Shown piece by piece: positions 1 through 7,400 of a DNA stretch of 12,453 bases; within the stretch, counting starts at the first letter, position 1; every line of letters begins with the position of its first letter. The notes beneath the pieces are model-generated. The model searched no databases and was not told where the DNA came from. It saw only the letters and a list, made by a program, of their open reading frames with translations. This DNA comes from CAZHJA01 sp964532865. GTDB taxonomy: Bacteria; Patescibacteriota; Microgenomatia; UBA1406; GWC2-37-13. The stretch is from contig CAZHJA010000026.1 in NCBI GenBank assembly GCA_964532865.1, positions 1 to 12,453 of the forward strand, read 5' to 3'. Made by a program: the position numbers and the translations under genes.

Positions 1-13
1 TTAAAATAAACTA

Positions 14-391
14 CTAACCTGCCATTTTAAATTGTAATACTTTTTGAACCATATTTTGTGCTTGATCATAATCTTTAGATTTAATAAGTTGCGACACATA
101 CTCTATTGCTTTTTTTTCATATTTTTCTTCATATTCTTTCATAACCATACTTACTACTGGTGCCAACTCTGAATATGTATCGTCAAGCTTAACAGCTCCT
201 TGATATAGTTGCTCTATTGTCATTCCTGGCTTAATAAGATCAAGAGTTAATTGAGATATATTTCTTACTTTATCTTTTGGAGTTTTTCCTTCCTCTGCAA
301 GTTTTTTAATAATTTTTAAGACTTCAATTTCAATAAATTTTCTAAATTCCTCTGGATTTGAGTTATTTGAAGTTGACTTATTCGAATTCAT
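14..391 (-). CDS. Small helical hypothetical protein
   Basis: I do not recognise this family. The protein is 125 residues from the ATG at 391. It opens with a polar stretch rich in Ser and Asn, then is almost entirely charged and helix-forming. It has no membrane segment, signal peptide or cysteine, so a soluble cytoplasmic protein is likely. Visible landmarks are a central I-K-P-G-M-T-I-E-Q-L-Y segment, an E-L-A-P-V-V segment, and a C-terminal helical pair. The frame stays open six codons further upstream to a TTG at 409, but I prefer the ATG because the TATATATA run just before it looks more like promoter DNA than coding sequence. It is divergent from the gene pair at 465, with 73 bases between the two starts. 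No Shine-Dalgarno sequence is seen. The coding call is good; function is unknown. Confidence 0.75.
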   Translation of the reverse strand: MNSNKSTSNNSNPEEFRKFIEIEVLKIIKKLAEEGKTPKDKVRNISQLTLDLIKPGMTIEQLYQGAVKLDDTYSELAPVVSMVMKEYEEKYEKKAIEYVSQLIKSKDYDQAQNMVQKVLQFKMAG

Positions 392-429
392 ATATATATA
401 ACGTACCAAAAAAACACTTTAAAATCCAT

Positions 430-458
430 TTGACATTTCATTGCCTTTCATACACAAT
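430..458 (+). promoter_or_regulatory. Candidate sigma70-type promoter, possibly giving a leaderless mRNA
   Basis: A perfect -35 hexamer TTGACA (430-435) is followed after 17 bases by CACAAT (453-458), which matches four of six -10 positions. The ATG of the next gene lies at 465, only six bases beyond the -10. Transcription would therefore start at or next to the start codon. No Shine-Dalgarno sequence is present in the gap. The spacing and the perfect -35 support the call; the weak -10 lowers confidence. Confidence 0.5.
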
Positions 459-464
459 TAAAAA

Positions 465-734
465 ATGGACACAACACAACTTTTATTAACTGTCGTGCTT
501 ACGATTACAACAATTTTACTAATTGTTGTCGGAATTCAATTAATTTTTGTTCTTAAGGATTTGCGCATAACTTTAAAAAAAGTAAATAAAATTATTGGAG
601 GATTTGAAAAAGTAAGCGAATCAGTAGAGCATGGATTTGGTGAAATTAGTGGATTTGCAAACAGCATTAAAACAATAGTAAAAATAGTAGATCTTTTTCA
701 ATCTAAAAAACATGAAAAACAACAACAATCATAA
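465..734 (+). CDS. Small single-helix membrane protein, DUF948/YtxG-like
   Basis: This 89-residue protein has one strongly hydrophobic helix at about residues 5-29. A short basic stretch follows, then an amphipathic helical region with regularly spaced Val, Phe, Ile and Gly (about 40-78), and a Lys/Gln-rich tail. An N-terminal membrane anchor followed by a low-complexity amphipathic helix is the layout of DUF948 proteins such as YtxG of Bacillus. The match is by architecture only. The next gene overlaps its 3' end by 23 bases and resembles YtxH, and ytxG and ytxH are also adjacent in Bacillus, which supports the assignment. The likely location is the cytoplasmic membrane with the tail in the cytoplasm. 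A promoter lies directly upstream and there is no Shine-Dalgarno sequence. The molecular function of the family is poorly known. Confidence 0.7.
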   Translation: MDTTQLLLTVVLTITTILLIVVGIQLIFVLKDLRITLKKVNKIIGGFEKVSESVEHGFGEISGFANSIKTIVKIVDLFQSKKHEKQQQS

Positions 735-1074
735 TACTTCTCCATTTTGGTTTGGATTTGCACTTGGAACGCTTACAATAGGCGCTGGAGCTTTTTTCTT
801 TGGAACAAAAAAGGGTAGAAAAATGCTGCATCAAATGCTTGAATATACTGAAAATCTTGAAGAAAATCTTCTTGTTTTAGGAGAAGAATTTGAAGAAAAA
901 TATGGAGATAAACTTGAAAAATTAGGAGTACATATAAAAGGAAAGTTAGGAAGTAAGCCAAGTGTGCCAATTTCAGAACAAAAACCTGAAAATTCTTCTC
1001 TTGGAGGAATCCTTGAAAAAGTAAAAGGATTTCGTTCAAAACAAAAAAAACAGGTATTTGTAAAAGAAAAGTAA
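712..1074 (+). CDS. YtxH-like single-helix membrane protein
   Basis: The 120-residue product has a polar N-terminus of Asn repeats. A Gly- and Phe-rich hydrophobic helix follows at about residues 12-31, then a G-T-K-K-G-R-K segment at 31-37. This glycine-rich helix ending in a basic GxKxGRK-type motif is the hallmark of YtxH-family proteins. After it come an acidic amphipathic helix (about 38-78), a Pro/Ser linker, and a Lys-rich C-terminus. The first ATG (712) lies inside the preceding gene, giving a 23-base overlap; the next Met falls after the hydrophobic helix, so 712 is the only sensible start. The overlap suggests translational coupling with the DUF948-like partner. YtxG/YtxH-type proteins are linked to general stress in Bacillus; that role here is inference. 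Confidence 0.7.
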   Translation: MKNNNNHNTSPFWFGFALGTLTIGAGAFFFGTKKGRKMLHQMLEYTENLEENLLVLGEEFEEKYGDKLEKLGVHIKGKLGSKPSVPISEQKPENSSLGGILEKVKGFRSKQKKQVFVKEK

Positions 1075-1090
1075 TAGGCACAAAATACAC

Positions 1091-1124
1091 TTGACTTTCT
1101 TTTAACTCTTTTATATAGTATAAT
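1091..1124 (+). promoter_or_regulatory. Candidate promoter for the rpoB operon
   Basis: A -35 element TTGACT (1091-1096, five of six matches) is followed after 17 bases by TATAGT (1114-1119, five of six). A perfect TATAAT overlaps it at 1119-1124 but sits too far from that -35. Transcription would start near 1126-1131, just before the GC stem at 1134-1152. The rpoB mRNA would then carry a leader of roughly 65 bases that includes that hairpin. This is the best-matched promoter in the window and precedes the rpoB operon. Confidence 0.6.
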
Positions 1125-1133
1125 AACTTTTTT

Positions 1134-1159
1134 CCCCTTTAATCTTAAGGGGCATTTTT
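1134..1159 (+). terminator. GC stem plus T-run in the rpoB leader (terminator or attenuator)
   Basis: CCCCTT (1134-1139) can pair with AAGGGG (1147-1152) around a seven-base loop, and TTTTT follows at 1155-1159 after a CA. In this AT-rich DNA an uninterrupted GC stem with a T-run is distinctive and has the form of an intrinsic terminator for plus-strand transcription. It could end the transcript of the two small genes upstream. However, the best promoter lies before it, so it may instead be an attenuator or a stabilising 5' hairpin of the rpoB mRNA. Only the plus strand has a T-run after the stem, so it does not look bidirectional. Confidence 0.6.
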
Positions 1160-1193
1160 ATTGTTATAAAAACAATTTGTTTAATTATTCTTA

Positions 1194-4100
1194 ATGACAA
1201 AAGCTAAAAAGCCTCATATTCCTCATAAAAAAGAACTTTTTTTAGGAACAAAAGATAAAGAACTAGAAAAATTCGATTTAATTGAAGTACAAAAAACCTC
1301 CTGGAATAATTTTATAAACATTGAATTAATAAAAATTCTTAATGAATTCTTTCCAATTGACGATTATACTGGTAAAAAATTTACACTTTACTTTGAAGAG
1401 CTTTATTTTGGCGAACCAAGATATGAATTAAAGCTTTGCCTTCAAAAAAAACTTACTTATGATACTCCTGTATATTTAAAACTTAGGCTTGTTAATAAAA
1501 AAACAAATGTTGAAAGAAAACAAGACGTATACTTTTTCAATCTTCCTAAAATGACAAAGCGAGGTACTTTCATAATAAATGGAATAGAAAGAGCAATAAT
1601 AAATCAAATTACAAGATCACCAGGAGTATATTTCACAGCTAACATTGATAAAACTACAGGACTAACACTATATAATGCAGAAATTAGACCATATATTGGC
1701 GCATGGATTGACATATCAATAAACAAGAATAATTTAATTGAAATGAAGATTAATAAAAAGCGTAAGTTTTTAGCAACTGCATTTTTAAGAGCATTTGATG
1801 GAGAAACAAAAAGTCAAATAACTTCATATTTTAAGGATCTTGATAAAGAAACATTTGAAAAATATATTCTTCTAACAAGTAAAAAAGACAATACGGTAGA
1901 TAAAGATGAGGCTGTACTTGAAATATACCGAAAAGTTAGACCAGGTGAACCATTAATTATTGAAAATGCATATGAAACTCTAGATAATTTATTTTTCAAT
2001 CATAGAAGATATTCATTGTCTGACGTTGGAAGGTATAAGATTAATAAAAAGTTAGGAATTAATACAGAAATTAACCAAGAAAATCATTTATTAACAAAAC
2101 ATGATGTTATTGAAACAATAAAATATTTAGTAAATCTTACTATAGGAAAAGGAAGCTTTGATAATATTGACCATTTGGGAAATCGAAGACTTCGAACTGT
2201 TGGAGAACTTATTGCTATGTATGGAATAAGAGTTGGAATGGTTAGGGCTGAGCGCGAAATTAAAGAAAGAATGAGCTTGGTAACAATTGATGTTGACGTT
2301 ACTCCTTCTCACGTTGTAAATTCAAAACCATTAATTATTGCAATTAATTCTTTTTATAGAACAAGTCAGCTTTCAACAATTGTAGATCAAACAAATCCAT
2401 TATCAGAGCTTGATAATTTAAGACGTATTACTGTAGGAGGTCCTGGTGGAATTGAAAAAACAAGAGCATCATTTTCAATACGAGATATCTCTACGTCCCA
2501 ATATGGAAGAATTTGTCCAATAAGAACTCCTGAAGGACCAAATATTGGCGTTGTTACCTATATGGCATTATATGCCCGAGTAAATAAATATGGATTCTTA
2601 GAAACGCCATACAGAAAAGTAAAAAAAGAAAAAGTTGGTAATAAAACAAATATTACAATTTCAAATGAAACTATACATCTTCAGGCTGATGATGAAGAAA
2701 AATTCTATATTTCTTCAAATAGCGTATTTGAAAATAATAAAAATATTGAACCTAACAAAACTGTAGTTGTAAGACATAAAGGAGAAATTCATGAAATTCC
2801 TGCAGAAAAAATTGATCTTGTTGATTTTTCTCCTAGACAAGTTATAGGAGCTTCGGCTGCCATAATACCATTTCTCCAAAATGATGATGCAAGCCGTGCT
2901 CTTATGGGCACTCACATGCAGTGTCAAGCTGTACCTTTAGTAAAGGTTAGTGCTCCAATAGTAAAAACCGGAATAGAAAAGAAAATTAGTTCTGCTCTTC
3001 ATCGTACAATTTATGCTAAAGAGGATGGAATTATTGAATATGTTGATGGAGAAAAAATAATTCTAAAAGGAAAAAGTGGGAAAAGACAGGAGTATAAATT
3101 AAAGCGGTTTATTAAAACAAATAAAGACGTTACTTTTGATCAAAGACCAAAGGTTGAATTAAAACAAAAGATAAAAAAAGGAGACCTTCTTATTGATGGT
3201 CCAGCAACAGATAATGGAAATCTTGCTTTAGGAAAAAATCTGGTAATTGCATATACTTCGCTTAATGGTCTTGGATATGAAGATGGATTTGTAATTTCAG
3301 ATAGACTTGTAAAAGAGGATATATTATCTTCAATTACAAGTGAAGAATTTGTTGCTGATCTTGTTGACACAAAACTTGGACCTGAAGAATTAACAAGAGA
3401 TATCCCAAATGTTAGAGAAGAGATTTTACAGAATCTTGACAAAAATGGACTTGTTATTACAGGTACAGAAGTAAAGGGAGGAGATATATTAGTGGGTAAA
3501 GTGGCGCCAAAAGGAGAAAAGGAACTTACTGCTGAAGAAAGATTACTTAGGGCAATATTTGGAGAAAAAGCAAAAGACGTAAAAGACACATCTTTACGTA
3601 TTCCTTATGGGAAACGTGGAACTGTAGTAAATCTTGAAACTATTAATTCGAAAAAGGATCCAAATGAACTTGAGCCAAGTGTTATAAAAAGAATTATAGT
3701 ATATACATCTCAATTAAGAAAAATTACTGTTGGAGATAAACTTGCTGGACGTCATGGTAATAAAGGAGTTATTTCAAAAATACTTCCGGAATGGGACATG
3801 CCATATCTGAAAGATGGAACGCCTGTTGATGTAATTTTATCTCCTCTTTCAATTCTTTCGAGAATGAACTTAGGACAATTATTTGAAGTTCTCATGGGTC
3901 TTGTCGCTCAAAAAAATAATGAAAATATTTCTATTCCTGTATTTGAGAAAAATAAAGAGCAAATTATAACTCAAGAATTAAAAAAGATTGGCATGCCTAT
4001 AGATGGAAAAGTAACATTGTATGATGGAATGACAGGAGAGCCATACGATAAAAAAGTTCTTGTTGGAGTTGGATATATTATGAAATTAATACACATGATT

Positions 4101-4406
4101 GAAGATAAGTTCCACGCAAGATCAGTTGGACCCTACTCACTTGTTACACAACAACCATTAGGAGGAAAAGCTCAAATGGGAGGTCAAAGATTTGGTGAAA
4201 TGGAAGTCTGGGCATTAGAATCTCATAGAGTTCCTTCAACTTTACAAGAGCTTTTAACAATTAAAAGCGATGATGTTAGAGGAAGAACAAAAGCATTTGA
4301 ATCAATTATTAAAGGCATTGATATTCCTCAGTCAAATGTTCCAGAATCATTCAATGTCTTGATTAAAGAATTAAATGCATTAGGATTATCAATTGATCAT
4401 GTATAA
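1194..4406 (+). CDS. rpoB: DNA-directed RNA polymerase subunit beta
   Basis: This is the beta subunit of RNA polymerase, which with beta' forms the active centre and binds the RNA-DNA hybrid. At 1070 residues it is shorter than the Bacillus (about 1190) and E. coli (1342) proteins and lacks the large E. coli inserts. Landmarks in order are RSPGVYF (141-147), the LSDVGRYKINKKLG segment (275-288), DHLGNRR (326-332), the rifampicin-site region (391-420), RTPEGPNIG (444-452), the DDASRALMG block (564-572), the acidic pair YED (695-697), TKLGPEELT (726-734), GDKLAGRHGNKGV (847-859), and GGKAQMGGQRFGEMEVWALE near the C-terminus (990-1009). Several usually conserved positions differ: Thr395, Asn408, Thr413 and Gly415 in the rifampicin region, and His574. 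The ATG at 1194 has no Shine-Dalgarno sequence. The rpoC start lies three bases after the stop. rplJ and rplL, which usually precede rpoB, are absent. Confidence 0.98.
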   Translation: MTKAKKPHIPHKKELFLGTKDKELEKFDLIEVQKTSWNNFINIELIKILNEFFPIDDYTGKKFTLYFEELYFGEPRYELKLCLQKKLTYDTPVYLKLRLVNKKTNVERKQDVYFFNLPKMTKRGTFIINGIERAIINQITRSPGVYFTANIDKTTGLTLYNAEIRPYIGAWIDISINKNNLIEMKINKKRKFLATAFLRAFDGETKSQITSYFKDLDKETFEKYILLTSKKDNTVDKDEAVLEIYRKVRPGEPLIIENAYETLDNLFFNHRRYSLSDVGRYKINKKLGINTEINQENHLLTKHDVIETIKYLVNLTIGKGSFDNIDHLGNRRLRTVGELIAMYGIRVGMVRAEREIKERMSLVTIDVDVTPSHVVNSKPLIIAINSFYRTSQLSTIVDQTNPLSELDNLRRITVGGPGGIEKTRASFSIRDISTSQYGRICPIRTPEGPNIGVVTYMALYARVNKYGFLETPYRKVKKEKVGNKTNITISNETIHLQADDEEKFYISSNSVFENNKNIEPNKTVVVRHKGEIHEIPAEKIDLVDFSPRQVIGASAAIIPFLQNDDASRALMGTHMQCQAVPLVKVSAPIVKTGIEKKISSALHRTIYAKEDGIIEYVDGEKIILKGKSGKRQEYKLKRFIKTNKDVTFDQRPKVELKQKIKKGDLLIDGPATDNGNLALGKNLVIAYTSLNGLGYEDGFVISDRLVKEDILSSITSEEFVADLVDTKLGPEELTRDIPNVREEILQNLDKNGLVITGTEVKGGDILVGKVAPKGEKELTAEERLLRAIFGEKAKDVKDTSLRIPYGKRGTVVNLETINSKKDPNELEPSVIKRIIVYTSQLRKITVGDKLAGRHGNKGVISKILPEWDMPYLKDGTPVDVILSPLSILSRMNLGQLFEVLMGLVAQKNNENISIPVFEKNKEQIITQELKKIGMPIDGKVTLYDGMTGEPYDKKVLVGVGYIMKLIHMIEDKFHARSVGPYSLVTQQPLGGKAQMGGQRFGEMEVWALESHRVPSTLQELLTIKSDDVRGRTKAFESIIKGIDIPQSNVPESFNVLIKELNALGLSIDHV

Positions 4407-4409
4407 ATA

Positions 4410-7400
4410 ATGGATAGCTCAAATGATTATTTAGATTTTTCAGGTCTTAGAATTAGTTTAGCGTCACCTGAAAACATGCTTGAATGGTCACATGGCGAAG
4501 TTACTAAACCTGAAACAATAAATTACCGCACATTTAGAACAGAAAAAGATGGATTATTTGACGAAAGAATATTCGGGCCAACAAAAGACTATGAATGTTA
4601 CTGTGGGAAATACAAAAGAATGAGATATAAAGGAATTGTGTGCGACAGATGCGGTGTTGAAATTACAACCTCTGCTGTAAGAAGAGAAAGAATGGGACAT
4701 ATTAAACTTGCCTCTCCTATTGCACATATTTGGTATTTTAAAGGACCATCATCTGTACTAAGTATAGTTTTAGAAATTCCTCCTCAAGCTTTGGAAAGAA
4801 TCATTTACTATGCATTATATTTAGTAAAAGAAGTTAATAAAGACAAGCAAAAAGATACAATTTCTGTAATTGAAGATTCAAAAAAACAAGAATTAAAAAC
4901 TCTTGAAGATGATTTCATTAAACAAAAGAAATTAATCGAAGAGGATTACAAAAAGCAAAAGAAACAATTAGCAAAAAAAATTGCAGGCCGTGAACAAAGA
5001 GAGATCACAAAGCAGGAAATTGATTTTAAAGAACGTGAACAATTAAAAAAAATAACTGATAAGCATTTAGAACAGAAAAATAAAAAAATAGCATTTTTTG
5101 ATAGATTAATAAAAATAATAAAATCAATAAAACCATTTGATACACTTGAAGAAGATGATTATTTGTATTTAAAAGAAAAAAATATTGATTCTTATGTTAT
5201 TGTAGGAATGGGATCAGAAGCAATATATGAAATACTTTCAGGATTTGATATTCAAAAAGAATATACAAAGTGCTTAAAAGAAATAAATGAAATAAAAGGA
5301 GAAAAAAGAAATAAACTTTTAAAAAAAGCAAGAATCCTAGAGTCATTTATTAAGGCAAAAATTTCTCCAAAATGGATAATATTAACAATACTTCCAGTAA
5401 TTCCTCCTGACTTGCGTCCAGTTGTTCAGCTACCAGGTGGAAAATTTGCAACATCTGACTTAAATGACTTTTATAGAAGAGTTATTAATAGAAACAATCG
5501 ATTAAAACAACTTATTGATCTTGGAGCACCTGAAATTATTTTAAAAAATGAAAAAAGAATGCTTCAGGAATCAGTAGATGCTCTTATTGACCTTCAAAAG
5601 GCAAAGGGAAGATCTAGAAATAGAAGAGCAAGTACAAAAATACAAAAATCTTTATCAGATATTTTACGTGGGAAACAAGGAAGATTTAGACAAAATCTAC
5701 TTGGAAAAAGAGTTGATTATTCGGGAAGAACTACTATTATCGATGGTCCTGAACTTAAAATAAACCAATGCGGAATTCCAAAAGAAATGGCACTAGAATT
5801 ATTTAAACCATTTTTACTTCACGAAATAATTATTCGAGGACTTGCCCCAAATATTAAAAGTGCAAAAAATTTCCTTGAAAAAAAAGAGCCTGTAATCTAT
5901 GATATTTTAGAACAAATAACAAAAAAGCACCCAGTATTGTTAAATAGAGCTCCAACTTTACATAAATTATCAATACTAGCTTTTTATCCGGTTTTAACAG
6001 ATACATATGCTATAAAACTTCACCCAGCTGTTTGTGCAGGATACAATGCTGATTTTGATGGAGATGCAATGGGAGTATTTCTTCCTCTTTCAAAAACAGC
6101 AATTAAAGAAGTAGAAGAAAGAATGATGCCTTATGACAACCTACTTAAACCCTCAGATGGTACCCCTATTGTTCTTCCTAATAAAGAAATGGCGCTTGGA
6201 TGCTACTATATTACAACGTTCAACACAAAATACAACCAACTTAAAGACCAAGACTTAAAACTATTTGCTTCAGAAAATAATGCAGTTAATGCATATCTTT
6301 TTAACAAAATTACTCTTCGCCAACCTATTTGGGTAAAAATTGAAAATAAAGTATTAAAAACATCTGCAGGAAGAATATTTTTTAATCAATCACTTCATAA
6401 AGAATTGCGATTTATTAATAATGAAATAAAACAGGAAGACTTAAAAAGTTTAATAGTTAAGGCAATTAAGCTTTATGAAAATAAAAAAGTTGGAGAACTT
6501 ATTGACAATATAAAAGAAGTTGGCTTTTGGGGAGCTACAATTTCAGGAGGACTATCTTTGTCTATTCCTGACTGTAAAATTATTGATGAAAAAGAAAAAA
6601 TTGTTAAACAAACTGAAAATAAAGTAAAAACAATAGTAAAAAATTATGAACAAGGCTTGCTTAGTTTAGAAGAAAAAAAAAGATATTCAAATAATCTATG
6701 GATAGAAACTACAGAAAAATTAGCAAATATGACGTGGAATGCTCTGGACGAAGAAAACCCTATTAAGTTAGCAATAAAATCTGGAGGTCCTAGAGCTTCA
6801 AGAGAACAATTAAAACAATTGTCTGCAATAAAAGGCCTTGTTGTTGATCCATTAGGAAAAATTATTGAAGTCCCTACAAAATCAAATTATAGAGAAGGTT
6901 TATCAATATTTGAATATGTAATTAATGCCAGAGCTGCAAGAAAAGGATTAACAGATTCTGCATTAAAAACAGCAGATGCCGGATACTTAACCCGAAGATT
7001 AGTAGATGTTTCTCATGACATGATAATAAAAGATGAAGACTGTAATACCCAAGAAGGATTAACTATTAGTGCCTTAGGAACAAGAAAAGATAAATTTATT
7101 GAAAGAATCAAAGGGCGCTGTATTCTTAAAGATATATATAATAAAAATAAAAAAATAATAATGAAAAAGGGCGAGTTAATAACTGAAGAAAACTTGCCAA
7201 TATTAATAAAAGCGGAAGTTAAAAAAGTTGTTGTCAGATCTCCTCTATTGTGCAAATTAAAACATGGTATTTGTCAAAAATGTTATGGACTTGATCTTTC
7301 TACAAATAAGCCTGTTGAGATAGGGGTTCCTGTAGGCGTTATAGCTGCTCAATCAATAGGAGAACCTGGAACACAATTAACCATGAGAGTAAGACACTTT

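Noticed and set aside
392..409. Six-codon upstream extension of the minus-strand hypothetical gene from a TTG
   Set aside because: The extra codons are a TATATA-rich run that looks like promoter DNA, and a good ATG follows at 391.
773..1090. 105-residue minus-strand open frame opposite the YtxH-like gene
   Set aside because: It lies wholly opposite a better-supported gene, is Phe/Leu-rich as expected from the antisense of Lys/Glu-rich coding DNA, and has no family resemblance.
3140..3589. 149-residue minus-strand open frame inside rpoB
   Set aside because: It is a low-complexity Ser/Phe/Pro-rich translation of the antisense strand of a highly conserved polymerase segment.
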